NCBI RefSeq assembly: GCF_004028635.1
Contig: NZ_ML138678.1
Span: forward strand, 1,116,001-1,180,000
DNA length: 64,000 bases
Direction of reading: 5' to 3'
DNA from: Streptomyces cyaneus
GTDB lineage: Bacteria; Actinomycetota; Actinomycetes; Streptomycetales; Streptomycetaceae
Below, in pieces: positions 35,294 to 44,259 of the stretch. Position 1 is the stretch's first letter, and every line of letters begins with the position of its first letter. A model generated the notes under the pieces. That model made no database searches and was not told the DNA's origin. It saw nothing but the letters and a program-made list of their open reading frames with translations. The position numbers and the translations under genes are program-made.

Positions 35294-36604
35294 TCACTGC
35301 GCAGGAGAACTACACGCATGCTGTTCGGTGCCGTTCTCTGATCCCGTTGAGTAGTTCGGGACCGGGGAGGGGGGCGGGTGCCAGGTGAGAATCCAGCCGG
35401 CGGTAAGCACCGCCGCGCCGCCTGCCAGGGCGATTGCGCCGCCTGTTCCGATGCCTGCGGCCACCGAGCCGAAGCAGGCCGGCCCGACGCCCTGCAGCGT
35501 CATGCTGCCGGAGCCGAGCAGACCGAAGGCCTGGCCCTGGCCATCCTGCGGCAGAGCGTCCAGGAACGGCCGTTGCAGGCCGAGACCGTAGGCCAATCCG
35601 AAGCCGCAGAGCAGCAGCAGACAGGACGAGACGCCCACTCCGGGCTGGGTGGCGAAGCCGACCAGCGGCAGTCCCGTCAGCGCAATCAACGGGACTACCA
35701 GTCGCTCCCGGGTGGGTGGCCGTAGCAGTCGACCCACCAGCAGGTCACCGACAAGCATGCCGACCGGCAGACAGCCCATCAGCACCGCGTACCAGCCGGG
35801 CGCGAAGTGGCGTCCTCCCGCGTAGGCGACGATCAGACCTTCCGCGCCCGCTACGAACGCGGGCGGTAGCCACTGGGCCAGCATCAGTCGTCGTACCGTG
35901 TGTCCGCGCAGCAGCAGGCCGGCACCGTGCAGGCTTGCCCGGACGGCCCCGCCATCGCCCCGAGCGCTGCCGGGTGTGCCGCCGAACTCTGCCGGCTCCA
36001 GCCGGGGTAGCCGGATGCGGACAGCGAGCGCGCAGCCGAGGTAGAGGGCGGCGCTTACCGCGAGCGCCCGGTGCGGGCCGAGTACCGCGACGACCGCACC
36101 TCCCAGCGCCAGACCGAACAATTGCGCGCCAGAGGAGGCGATGTTGTTCAGCGAACGGCCCAGTACATAGGCGTCGCCCTTCAGCCACTGCGCGACCAGC
36201 CGACTCGACGCGCCGCCGTACACCGGTGTGGCGAGGGCGACCAGCGCCACGACACCGAGGCTTGCCGCGATCGGCATCCGCACCAGGGCGAGCAGCAGGG
36301 CGGCGGCGCACTCCAAGGCGTAACCGCCGGCGATGAGCGCGCGGGGCGGCAGTTGGTCGGCCAGTGAGCCCAGCAGCAGCGAGCCGAACAACTGCGGGAG
36401 AAAGCCGATGCCGAAGGCCAGTGCGCTCAACAGCGCGGAGCCGGTGGCCGCGAAGACCAGCACCGAGAACGTGGTGATGCGCAGCGAGCCCGCAGTGATC
36501 GCGACGGCGCGGGTCGAGAAGAGCAGCCGGAATCGCGGCTCGGCCAGCACCTCCCGGTAGGTGGCACGGTGGTTGCCCTGCGCGGGTTCGGCGGTCGGGG
36601 TCAT
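35294..36604 (-). CDS. MFS transporter
   Basis: A 436-residue major facilitator protein of the MFS_3 type with about twelve helices. FSTRAVAITAGSLRITTFSVLVFA opens the first helix; LGSLADQLPPRALIAGG is the first cytoplasmic loop and GRLLRPPTRERLVVPL the second-half loop. It is divergent from a winged-helix regulator with a perfect operator between them, so it is probably a drug or metabolite exporter induced by its substrate. Start ATG 36604. Confidence 0.87.
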   Translation of the reverse strand: MTPTAEPAQGNHRATYREVLAEPRFRLLFSTRAVAITAGSLRITTFSVLVFAATGSALLSALAFGIGFLPQLFGSLLLGSLADQLPPRALIAGGYALECAAALLLALVRMPIAASLGVVALVALATPVYGGASSRLVAQWLKGDAYVLGRSLNNIASSGAQLFGLALGGAVVAVLGPHRALAVSAALYLGCALAVRIRLPRLEPAEFGGTPGSARGDGGAVRASLHGAGLLLRGHTVRRLMLAQWLPPAFVAGAEGLIVAYAGGRHFAPGWYAVLMGCLPVGMLVGDLLVGRLLRPPTRERLVVPLIALTGLPLVGFATQPGVGVSSCLLLLCGFGLAYGLGLQRPFLDALPQDGQGQAFGLLGSGSMTLQGVGPACFGSVAAGIGTGGAIALAGGAAVLTAGWILTWHPPPSPVPNYSTGSENGTEQHACSSPAQ

Positions 36605-36643
36605 GACGCGCAGCCTCGCCGCGCGCCCACGCCACTCACCAAT

Positions 36644-36663
36644 GATTCGTCGCTGGACGAATC
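36644..36663. promoter_or_regulatory. operator palindrome between MFS and ArsR-like genes
   Basis: Perfect inverted repeat GATTCGTC-GCTG-GACGAATC, centred in the 89-base divergent region. ArsR-type regulators bind such short dyads across promoters, so this is the probable site repressing both genes. Confidence 0.65.
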
Positions 36664-36693
36664 GGAACAGACGTCCGGCGGTAGCCTCGCAGG

Positions 36694-37674
36694 GTGCTCC
36701 GCTTCGAAGTCTCCGTCGAGGACCTGCTGCGCAGCCGCTTCGCACTGTCGCCCGCGATGGACCTCTGCTTACTGCTGCGCTCGCTCGCCGGCCAAAACCG
36801 GCCGTTGCCGCGAGCCTGGGCCACCCGGCTCCTGCCGGCCTTTGAACGGCTTCGCCGCGAGACCGAACTGGACGCCGCCCTCGCTCTGCACACCCCGCAG
36901 TCCGGACCGAACTTCGTCGCCCCGCCCCCGCGCGGCCTCAACCAGACCTGGGCAGACGACCTGGCCATGATCCGGGCCACACCGCTGGAAGCGGCCCGCC
37001 ACGAATTCGCCACCACCGCGACCGGCCCGTCCGCCCATGATCCCCGCGTACGCGCAGTGCTGGACTCCACGGACGCCGTCTCCAGGATCGCCGAGGCGAT
37101 GGACCAGGCGTGGCACGAGCTGCTCGCCACGGACTGGCCGCAACTGCGCGCGATCTGTGAGCGCGATGTCGTGCACCGGGTGGGTGTGATCGGCGAACAC
37201 GGATGGGCCACGACCATCGAGAGCCTGCACCCGAGCATCGCCTGGCGCGCCGGCGGTATCGAGATCGGCTTCTTCCCCCCAGTCGGAAACGTCCGCCTCG
37301 TCGGCGACGGGCTGCTGCTGATCCCTTCGGTCTTCGTCGGGAATATCGCCGCCCACCTGGAAGACCCCTGGCCCAGGACCTTGGTCTACCCTGCCCGCGG
37401 CACCGCCGCCCTGTGGGGCGAACAGGCGACCGTCCCCCAACCGGACGCGCTGACCGCTCTGGTCGGCCGGGCCCGAGCCCGGCTGCTGTTGGCGCTGGAC
37501 GCCCCGGCCAGTACGAGCCACCTCGCCCGAAGCCTCGCCATGGCACCCGGCGCGGTGGGAGACCACCTCGCCATCCTGCGAGGCGCGGGGCTGCTCGTCC
37601 GCGCCCGGTCCGGACGGTCGGTGCTCTACCGGCGCACCCCGCTCGGCGAGGCGCTGGTCGCCGGTTCGGGCTGA
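36694..37674 (+). CDS. ArsR-like winged-helix regulator with N-terminal DUF5937-type domain, TTA codon
   Basis: A 326-residue protein: an N-terminal helical domain of the type often fused to ArsR regulators in Streptomyces (FEVSVEDLLRSRFALSP) and a C-terminal winged helix (STSHLARSLAMAPGAVGDHL, ILRGAGLLVRARSGRSVLYRRT). The GTG start is at 36694. Codon 26 is TTA (36769-36771), so full expression needs the bldA tRNA. It probably represses the divergent MFS gene. Confidence 0.85.
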   Translation: MLRFEVSVEDLLRSRFALSPAMDLCLLLRSLAGQNRPLPRAWATRLLPAFERLRRETELDAALALHTPQSGPNFVAPPPRGLNQTWADDLAMIRATPLEAARHEFATTATGPSAHDPRVRAVLDSTDAVSRIAEAMDQAWHELLATDWPQLRAICERDVVHRVGVIGEHGWATTIESLHPSIAWRAGGIEIGFFPPVGNVRLVGDGLLLIPSVFVGNIAAHLEDPWPRTLVYPARGTAALWGEQATVPQPDALTALVGRARARLLLALDAPASTSHLARSLAMAPGAVGDHLAILRGAGLLVRARSGRSVLYRRTPLGEALVAGSG

Positions 37675-37790
37675 GGGCTCAGATCAGCACTGTTCACGAT
37701 GTGGGGCGTGCTCGCGTCACTCGCTACCTTCAGCAGGGCTGCGTGCGCACGGGAATCGTCCGTTGCGCCGTGAACTGTACGGAGCGTTCC

Positions 37791-37919
37791 TCAGCGCCCT
37801 GACCAAAGCGCGAGGTGAGCATCCAAGAGCCTGATAGCGAAGACCTCGGACATGCGCTCCGAGACCTCGTCGGGCGTGAGCCACGAGACTGCCGTCGACT
37901 CACTCGACGTGCGCTCCTC
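37791..37919 (-). pseudogene. possible NUDIX hydrolase C-terminal stub
   Basis: About 42 codons on the minus strand directly after the glyoxalase stop read ESTAVSWLTPDEVSERM, then SEVFAIRLLDAHLALWSG, ending in TGA. The pattern (acidic, W-x-x-P-D-E-V, A-I-R-L-L-D-A) is that of NUDIX C-termini. No NUDIX box or start is present. The rest of the 37675-37920 gap shows nothing recognisable. Confidence 0.4.
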
Positions 37920-37920
37920 G

Positions 37921-38661
37921 TCAGGACGGGGCGAGGACGCAGAACTCGTGGCCCTCCGGGTCGGTCAGGCACGTCCACGGGACGTCGCCCTGGCCGACGT
38001 CGAGGTCGGTGGCACCGAGGGCCCGCAGCCGGGCCACCTCCGCCGCCTGGTCGTCACCGGGGTACGGCAGCAGGTCGAGATGGACGCGGTCCGGCACGGT
38101 CTTCACGTCGGGCGTGCGGAGGAACTCGAGATACGGGCCGACAGCCTTGGCGGAGCGCAACACCGCGTGTTCGTCGGTCACTTCGTGCACGGTCCAGTCC
38201 ATCGCCTCACCCCAGAACCGGGCCATGGCCCGCGGATCCGCGCAGTCGACCACCACCGCGGCGATCGGCCCGGTGTCCCGGTAGCTCTCCCGAGGCTCCA
38301 GCACGCAGAACTCGTTGCCCTCCGGGTCGGCGAGGACCGTCCACGGCACTTCGCCCTGGCCCACGTGGGCGGGCGTCGCACCGAGGGCCTTCAGTCGCGC
38401 GACCAGCTCCGCCTGATGGGCCGCGGAGGCGGTGGCGAGATCGAGGTGTACACGGTTCTTCGTCGCTGTTTTGGGTTCCGGGACGGGAACGACGTCGATG
38501 CCGATGGCGACCGGGTGCGGCCAAACGAGGCCGCCCGCGGGTCCGACGTAGGTGGCCACGCCGGGGCTGTAAGCACTCCAGCCGAGCGCTTCCGCCCAGA
38601 ACCGGCCGACCGCCGAGCCATCAAGAGCCTTCATGATCACATGAACGGGTCGCAGCGCCAT
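37921..38661 (-). CDS. VOC family protein (two glyoxalase-like domains)
   Basis: A 246-residue protein made of two vicinal-oxygen-chelate repeats. Each ends in the same block: HVGQGEVPWTVLADPEGNEFCVLEP and DVGQGDVPWTCLTDPEGHEFCVLAP; RVHLDL occurs in both, giving one His and one Glu per repeat for metal binding. The substrate is unknown; relatives include glyoxalases, dioxygenases and drug-binding resistance proteins. ATG 38661 (MALRPVHVIMKALD) is preferred. Confidence 0.85.
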   Translation of the reverse strand: MALRPVHVIMKALDGSAVGRFWAEALGWSAYSPGVATYVGPAGGLVWPHPVAIGIDVVPVPEPKTATKNRVHLDLATASAAHQAELVARLKALGATPAHVGQGEVPWTVLADPEGNEFCVLEPRESYRDTGPIAAVVVDCADPRAMARFWGEAMDWTVHEVTDEHAVLRSAKAVGPYLEFLRTPDVKTVPDRVHLDLLPYPGDDQAAEVARLRALGATDLDVGQGDVPWTCLTDPEGHEFCVLAPS

Positions 38662-38754
38662 GTCGGCGATCCTATGCATCCGCTCTGCAACGACATCCGC
38701 AGGCGATGCTGCGTCGGCGCCGGCACACCGCAGGGTGCGGAGCCGCTCCGGCGG

Positions 38755-39288
38755 TCAGGTGACCCGGCCCGCGATGGTTTGCGCGCACGCCAGGGACTCG
38801 GTGTGTGTGGTGTCCACCTCCAGGTCGTAGGCAACGCCCTCGTGGACCACATCCGCCTGCAGCGCTGCCATCCCCTGCACCCGGTCTCCCCGGGCGATCT
38901 CACGGCCCGCGGCGACCGCGCTCTCGCACCTGACGCCCACCCACAGCACGGTCAGTCCGTCGAGAGCCTTCTGCCAGCGCTTCTGGGACGCCGCTCCGCC
39001 GAGGAAGACGTCGTCGACGATGATCCTGGCGCCCGCCCGGGCCATCGCCACGATGCCCTGCGCCCAGGCCGCCTGCAGCGCCATGAAGTCCGCTCCGACG
39101 CTCACGCCGCCGTCGGCAGCGAACGTGATTCCCGAGTCCGACGCCTGCATCTTGGCGGGCAGGGCGTCGACGAACGAGTCCACCCCGAACGCCGGCCACG
39201 GATCCGGCAGTACGGCCTGCAGGCACCGTACGATCCCGGACTTCCCCGAGCTGGAACCGCCGTTGAGAATGATCACCTGAGTCGCCAT
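38755..39288 (-). CDS. chloramphenicol 3-O-phosphotransferase-like kinase
   Basis: A 177-residue P-loop kinase, the length of Streptomyces chloramphenicol phosphotransferase. [20 protein letters not shown] is the Walker A region, [13 protein letters not shown] holds the proposed catalytic Asp, and [10 protein letters not shown] resembles Walker B. Family members phosphorylate the primary hydroxyl of chloramphenicol; whether this one does is unknown. Nothing antibiotic-related is adjacent. Confidence 0.8.
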   Translation of the reverse strand: MATQVIILNGGSSSGKSGIVRCLQAVLPDPWPAFGVDSFVDALPAKMQASDSGITFAADGGVSVGADFMALQAAWAQGIVAMARAGARIIVDDVFLGGAASQKRWQKALDGLTVLWVGVRCESAVAAGREIARGDRVQGMAALQADVVHEGVAYDLEVDTTHTESLACAQTIAGRVT

Positions 39289-39360
39289 CGCGCCACAGTA
39301 GGGCGCCTGCCGCTCGGGCACGAAGCTGATTTCGGCAGGCGCTCGCTGCTGCGTCGGCGC

Positions 39361-40779
39361 TCAGTCCTGCGGCCGCGCTTCCTTCTTCCGTACGAGGACC
39401 AGGGCCGCGCCGCCGATCAGGACCAGGCCGATGGCGATGCCCGCGATCAGGGGGGTCATGGTGGAGCCGCCGGTCGCGGCGAGGTTGGTGTCGTCGGACG
39501 TGGTGCCGACCGTGGCGGGGCTCGGCTCGCTGACGGTCTGGGTGACGGTGCCCGCCTGGTCGGCCTCGGTCGCCTGCGTCATGCAGTCCAGCACGCCGGT
39601 GAAGCGCTGCTCGAAGCCGGCCGGGCCCTGGATGGTGAAGTCGTAGGCCTGGTCCTCCTGCAGCGGGATCGTCACCGTGCGCGACTCGCCCGCCGGGATG
39701 CTGTACTCGATCCCGAGCAGCTCGAAGGTGAAGGCGGCGTCGCCCTTGTTGGCCGCGGTGATGTCGACACCGCCCTTGGCGCAGTTCTCCGCCGCGGACA
39801 GTGCCGGTATGGCACCGGTCCCCGCCCAGGCCGCGCTCGCCGTAGCCGAGACGGTCGACTCGCTGGAGCCGGCCAGGATCTGCGTCTGGCTGCGGCTCTC
39901 CGCGGCGAAGGCCCGCCCCACCGGCACGGTCGTCGAGGCCTGCACGGTCAGCTCGGCCTGGCCGTCCGCGGCCTTCTCGGGCACCTCGAAGAACACCTGA
40001 CCGCCGTCGGCCGCGGAGGTGACGGCCTTGCCGTCCCTGTCCACGATCCGCACCCCGCTGGTGGCGGCGTCCGCAGGCGGTGTCACGGTCACGCTGTCGG
40101 CGTTGGTGTGCACCGTCACCGGGCCGAGCCGCTCGCCGGGGTGGCCGGAGACCGCGGGCGGGTCGAGCGTCAGCGACGCCTGCGGTTCGGCCACGGCGCG
40201 TGCGCTGTGCTCCAGGTAGTCCGCGAGCTTCTCGGCCTGCGGGTCGACGGCGTCGACGTCCACGGCGTCGGAGTAACGCCAGATGGCCACCTGGGTGCCG
40301 GCCGCCGCGTCCTGCTCGGTGAGGCCGCCCTCGACGCCCGCCTTGCGGGCGAGTGCCGCGAGGTCGTTCACCTGCGGGTAGGAGTTCTGCAGGATCCAGC
40401 GGATCTTGCCCGCGTCCTTGTTGGCGCCCAGCGAGGTGCCGCTCCAGGACGTCTCGTGGTACTTGGCGTCGCGCTGCGTGGGGTTGTGGATGTCGACGCA
40501 GTACGTCTGGAGAGTGCCGCCGCCGTCGACGGACATCTCGAACAGACCCGCCGAGATCTCCTGGTCACCGGAGTCGGCGTGGACAACCGCCGCGCCGTAT
40601 GTCTTCAGGCCGCCTATGGTGGCGGTCGCCCCGCCCTGGCTGCGCGCCGTACCGTCGGCCGCGGCCGCGCCCGTGCCGGTCATCACCGAGGCGGCGACGA
40701 GCCCGGACACCAGGGTCGCGGCGGCGAGACGGGTCGCCTCTCGTCCGCGCACCGACAGCGCGGAGAACGCAGAAAACAC
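39361..40779 (-). CDS. LAXTG-anchored surface protein with thioester (TQXA) domain
   Basis: A 472-residue secreted wall protein. Signal peptide residues 1-42. The TQXA thioester domain has YCVDIHNPT (Cys94) and AGTQVAIWRYSD (Gln163); in this family Cys and Gln form an internal thioester that can bond covalently to surfaces. Beta-rich repeats follow, and the C-terminus has the sorting signal LAATGGS, a membrane helix (MTPLIAGIAIGLVLIGGAALVL) and RKKEARPQD. LAXTG is the sortase E motif of Streptomyces. The GTG start at 40779 follows AAGGGG. Confidence 0.9.
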   Translation of the reverse strand: MFSAFSALSVRGREATRLAAATLVSGLVAASVMTGTGAAAADGTARSQGGATATIGGLKTYGAAVVHADSGDQEISAGLFEMSVDGGGTLQTYCVDIHNPTQRDAKYHETSWSGTSLGANKDAGKIRWILQNSYPQVNDLAALARKAGVEGGLTEQDAAAGTQVAIWRYSDAVDVDAVDPQAEKLADYLEHSARAVAEPQASLTLDPPAVSGHPGERLGPVTVHTNADSVTVTPPADAATSGVRIVDRDGKAVTSAADGGQVFFEVPEKAADGQAELTVQASTTVPVGRAFAAESRSQTQILAGSSESTVSATASAAWAGTGAIPALSAAENCAKGGVDITAANKGDAAFTFELLGIEYSIPAGESRTVTIPLQEDQAYDFTIQGPAGFEQRFTGVLDCMTQATEADQAGTVTQTVSEPSPATVGTTSDDTNLAATGGSTMTPLIAGIAIGLVLIGGAALVLVRKKEARPQD

Positions 40780-40956
40780 AGAATTCCCCTTCGAGCAGGA
40801 CCCGTTGACGTGGGGGATAAGGTCCCACCAGCAGAATCAGAAGCCCCGAGAGCTATGTCCGGCATCCTAGGGACGCGCCGCACCACGCTTCCCTGTGATC
40901 CCGTCGGAGGGCCGATCCGACTCGGAATCGTTATCGCCAAGATCCCTTGCGAGCAG

Positions 40957-41008
40957 GGCTTATCGACAAATCCACCGGGGTCGTTCGGAACGCATTCGTC
41001 GATAAGCC
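40957..41008. repeat. long inverted repeat between ssb and the surface-protein gene
   Basis: Arms GGCTTATCGACAAAT (40957-40971) and ATTCGTCGATAAGCC (40994-41008) match at 14 of 15 positions around a 22-base spacer. The arms are unusually AT-rich for this genome. It could be the ssb terminator or an operator upstream of the surface protein. The rest of the 273-base gap shows nothing. Confidence 0.6.
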
Positions 41009-41052
41009 GCAGTTCGGTCAGCTCTGGTGTCGGCAGTTGCGAGTGACTGACG

Positions 41053-41517
41053 TCACGTCACCGCAGCTGGTTCCGGGGCCTGTTGGGATCCGCCCTCCGC
41101 GGGTGGCGTCTCCCAGTCGGGCTCGGGGCGGTCCGGTGCCGTGACGGCTCCCGCCTCCGGCCTGGGGGTGCGCCGGAAGGCCGAGGTGCCGCGGGCCAGG
41201 TCATGGCCGATCGCCACCGCGTCGATGTCGGCCGAGGTCCAGCTCTGGCCCTCGCGTACGTCCGAACGCACCTTCAGCCTGCCCTGCACCACGACGGGAT
41301 CGCCCACGTTCAGTGACCCGGCGGCGTTCGTGGCCAGCTGCCGATTGGCCCACACCGTGAAGAAGTTGGTGTGCCCGTCGGTCCACTCGTTCTTCCCGCG
41401 GTCCAGATAGCGCGAGGTCACCGCCAGCCGGAAGCGCGCGGACGGTCCCGTCGCCAGTTCCCGGTACACGGGCTGCGTCGCCACGTTGCCCACCGCGCAG
41501 ATGGTCGTCTCGTTCAT
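41053..41517 (-). CDS. ssb: single-stranded DNA-binding protein (SsbB-like)
   Basis: A 154-residue OB-fold protein. ETTICAVGNVATQPVYRE, RFRLAVTSRYLD, FFTVWANRQLA and GDPVVVQGRLKVR are SSB signatures. The C-terminal tail is Pro/Glu-rich and ends EPAAVT; it lacks the acidic DDDIPF-type tip that recruits replication partners, as in the second SSB of Streptomyces (SsbB), which is linked to chromosome segregation in sporulation. GAGGGAGGGG precedes ATG 41517. Confidence 0.88.
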   Translation of the reverse strand: MNETTICAVGNVATQPVYRELATGPSARFRLAVTSRYLDRGKNEWTDGHTNFFTVWANRQLATNAAGSLNVGDPVVVQGRLKVRSDVREGQSWTSADIDAVAIGHDLARGTSAFRRTPRPEAGAVTAPDRPEPDWETPPAEGGSQQAPEPAAVT

Positions 41518-41838
41518 CTCGAACCCCTCCCTCACCCGGCCGCACGGCCGGGCGGATACGCGCACGGGCCCGTCCCGTACGGCTGCGTCCGACATGACGG
41601 CCGCGCGCCCCCGGAACGTCCCCGGTACGTCTCTCGTACGTCCCCGGTACGTCCCTGCCGCCGCCGTCACCGCGATCGACCGCGTCCGTCGCGATCGCCG
41701 CGAAGCCAGACTGCCTCCGCCGGGCCGAGCCCGCTGAGCCCTGTGGATCACCGCCCGCCTGTGGATATCTCCGCCACCCGAACGGGTGAGCCACCGGCCC
41801 CGACCCGAGGTCGCCCCGAAGGCCCCAGGCCCCTCAGT
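41518..41838. repeat. ssb upstream region with a 22-bp tandem repeat
   Basis: The 321-base gap between ssb and the GTPase gene contains two tandem copies (41616-41637, 41638-41659) of a unit beginning ACGTCCCCGGTACGTC. GTACGTC-type steps make it dyad-like, so it may be a multi-site regulator target for ssb. No gene was seen. Confidence 0.45.
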
Positions 41839-44256
41839 TCACCTCGCCGCGACCCCCGCCCCCATCACTCGCCCGTACTGCTCCCGAACCTCCCGATAGC
41901 GCAGCAACTCCGCCGCCACCGGATCCAGCACCCGGGCCCGCCCGCACCCGGCCGCCGCCTCCCGCAACCGCCGTTCCGCCTCCAGGCCGTACCGCCGTGC
42001 CGGGCCCCGTGCCGCGATCCGGCACCCCCACTCGACGAACGGACCGCCGACGATGCCCGCCACCATCAACAGCACCGGCACGCCCAGGTTGGGTGCCATG
42101 ACCCCGACGATCTGCCCCACCAGCCAGAGCCCGCCGATGACCTGAAGGATCGTCATGGCGGCCTGCACCAGGACCGCCGCCGGCCACCAGCCCGGCCGCG
42201 GCGGCCGCCCCGGCGGCAGTCCGGCCCGCGCGGCCAGCTCGTCCAGCGCCTCGGGCAGCCCCTGGGCCCCGCGTACGGCCGCCTCACGCACCGCCTGCGC
42301 CCAGGCCGTGGGCAGCCCGGCCGACGCACGGTCGGCGACCGTCCGCACCGCCTGTTCGACGCGCTGGCGCGCGGTGGCCTCCTCGTCCGTCTGGCCGCGC
42401 AGAGTCAGGCGTCCCGTCGGCGGTTCGCCCCGGTCCTGGTACCAGCGCCACAGCCGTAGCCAGGGCGTCCCGCACGCGCGGTTGGCGTTGCGCAGCCAGG
42501 CCCGCTCTGCGGCCTCGCCCGCGGCCGTGGCGCCGATCGCGTCCGCGAGCCGGGCGGAGAACTCGTCCCGCGCCTCCTCGCTGAGCCCGGTCCGCCGCCG
42601 CGCCGCGTACACGGGCCGCAGCCGCCACCCGGCGGCGTCCACGTCGGCCGAGATCCGGCGTGCGGCGGCCCCGCGTTCCGCCACGAACTGGCCGAGTGCC
42701 TCGCGCAGGTCGCCGATGCCGTCCCCGGTGAGCGCGGACAGCGCGAGCACGGTCGCGCCCGGTTCGCCGTGCTCGCCCAGCGCGATGCCGTCCTCGTCGA
42801 GCAGCCGCCGCAGGTCGTCGAGGACCTGGTCGGTGGCCTCCCCGGGCAGCCGGTCGATCTGGTTGAGGACGACGAACATGATCTCGGCGTGCCCCGCCAT
42901 CGGCCGCAGATAGCGCTCATGCAGCATCGCGTCGGCGTACTTCTCGGGGTCGACCACCCAGATGACCGCGTCGACGAGCGCCAGAACGCGGTCGACCTGC
43001 TCGCGGTGCTGTACGGCCGCCGAATCGTGGTCGGGCAGGTCGACCAGGACGAGCCCGCGCAGCTGCCCGTCCGCGGTCGCGTTCTGCGCCGGGCGCCGCC
43101 GCAGCCGTGGTGGGATGCCGAGCCGGTCGATGAGGCCGGCCGCGCCGTCGCTCCAGCTGCACGCGAGGGGCGCGGCGGTCGTCGGACGCCGTACGCCGGT
43201 CTCCGAGATGGTCACTCCGGCGAGCGCGTTGAAGAGCTGCGACTTGCCGCTGCCGGTGGCGCCGGCGATCGCGACGACGGTGTGCTGACCGGAGAGCCTG
43301 CGCCGTGACGCCGCCTCGTCGAGCACCTTGCCCGCCTCGGCGAGCGTCTTGCTGTCGAGCCGGGTGCGGGAGAGCCCGACCAGTTCACGCAGCGCGTCGA
43401 GCCGGGACCGTAGCGCCCCGTCGTACGCGAGCGGCGTCACGACCGGCGAGCCGACGGCCCGGGGCTCCACGACAGCGGGCTGCTCCGCGGCGGCGCTCTC
43501 ATTCACCCGCCGTGCGATGAGCCCGTCGTCCCAGGGGGTCGCGGATTCCGTGCCGGAAGGGGAGTCCGCGCGTGAGGGGGGCTCCGTGCGCGAAGGGGAC
43601 TCCTTGCGGGAGGCGGGCTCCGCGCGGGACGAAGACTCCGGACGCGAGGAGGACTCCTTCCGCGAAGAGGGCTCCTTGCGCGATGGGGGCTCCGGACGTG
43701 AGGAGGACTCCGTACGGGACGAGGGTGGCTGCGGACGCGAGGAGGATTCCGTACGGGACGAGGACGGCTCCGTACGAGACACCGACTGCGTACGAGGCGA
43801 GGACTGCGTACGACGTGAGGTGTCGCCGGCGTCGTGGCCGCCACCCTCGTGGCCGCCGGCGTCGGGGCGGCCCCCGCGCGCGTCGGTGTCGGCATCCCCC
43901 ACGCGCGCGTGGTCGTCGTTGGGCCGCCCCTCCCGCTTCGCCGGCGTCCTCCAGAGAGCCCGCTTGTCCGGCTCCTCGGCCGCAGCGGGGCTCTCGCCGT
44001 CGCCGGGGCCTGCCTCCGCGCGGCCCTCTGCGGGGAGGGCGCTTTCGGAAGGCTTCTCCGCACCGCGGGCGTCCGCCGCGTCGCGTGCGCCCGCGGCATC
44101 GGGAGCGCCCTCCGCAGAGACGCTCATTGGGACGTCCACGGGGACGTCCCTGTGGACGTCCGCAGGGATACCGGCTTCGCGTTCGTCGTCCATGGTGACG
44201 ACGTCCTCCCGCTGATCGGCGTGCTCCGTGTGGTCCTGGTCAGTGACGGCAGTCAC
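41839..44256 (-). CDS. large membrane-associated GTPase with Ser/Arg repeat region
   Basis: An 805-residue dynamin/Era-like GTPase. G1 is GATGSGKSQL (about residue 330), G3 is DLPDHDS, G4 is NQID. Two adjacent membrane helices near 695-740 lie toward the C-terminus. The first 250 residues are disordered: acidic, then a repeat of SSRTESSSRPEP and SRKEPSS-type units between about 150 and 240. The GTG start is three bases after the stop of the second GTPase gene and uses AAGGAGAGG inside that gene, so the pair is co-translated and probably works together. Confidence 0.85.
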   Translation of the reverse strand: MTAVTDQDHTEHADQREDVVTMDDEREAGIPADVHRDVPVDVPMSVSAEGAPDAAGARDAADARGAEKPSESALPAEGRAEAGPGDGESPAAAEEPDKRALWRTPAKREGRPNDDHARVGDADTDARGGRPDAGGHEGGGHDAGDTSRRTQSSPRTQSVSRTEPSSSRTESSSRPQPPSSRTESSSRPEPPSRKEPSSRKESSSRPESSSRAEPASRKESPSRTEPPSRADSPSGTESATPWDDGLIARRVNESAAAEQPAVVEPRAVGSPVVTPLAYDGALRSRLDALRELVGLSRTRLDSKTLAEAGKVLDEAASRRRLSGQHTVVAIAGATGSGKSQLFNALAGVTISETGVRRPTTAAPLACSWSDGAAGLIDRLGIPPRLRRRPAQNATADGQLRGLVLVDLPDHDSAAVQHREQVDRVLALVDAVIWVVDPEKYADAMLHERYLRPMAGHAEIMFVVLNQIDRLPGEATDQVLDDLRRLLDEDGIALGEHGEPGATVLALSALTGDGIGDLREALGQFVAERGAAARRISADVDAAGWRLRPVYAARRRTGLSEEARDEFSARLADAIGATAAGEAAERAWLRNANRACGTPWLRLWRWYQDRGEPPTGRLTLRGQTDEEATARQRVEQAVRTVADRASAGLPTAWAQAVREAAVRGAQGLPEALDELAARAGLPPGRPPRPGWWPAAVLVQAAMTILQVIGGLWLVGQIVGVMAPNLGVPVLLMVAGIVGGPFVEWGCRIAARGPARRYGLEAERRLREAAAGCGRARVLDPVAAELLRYREVREQYGRVMGAGVAAR

Positions 44257-44259
44257 CGG

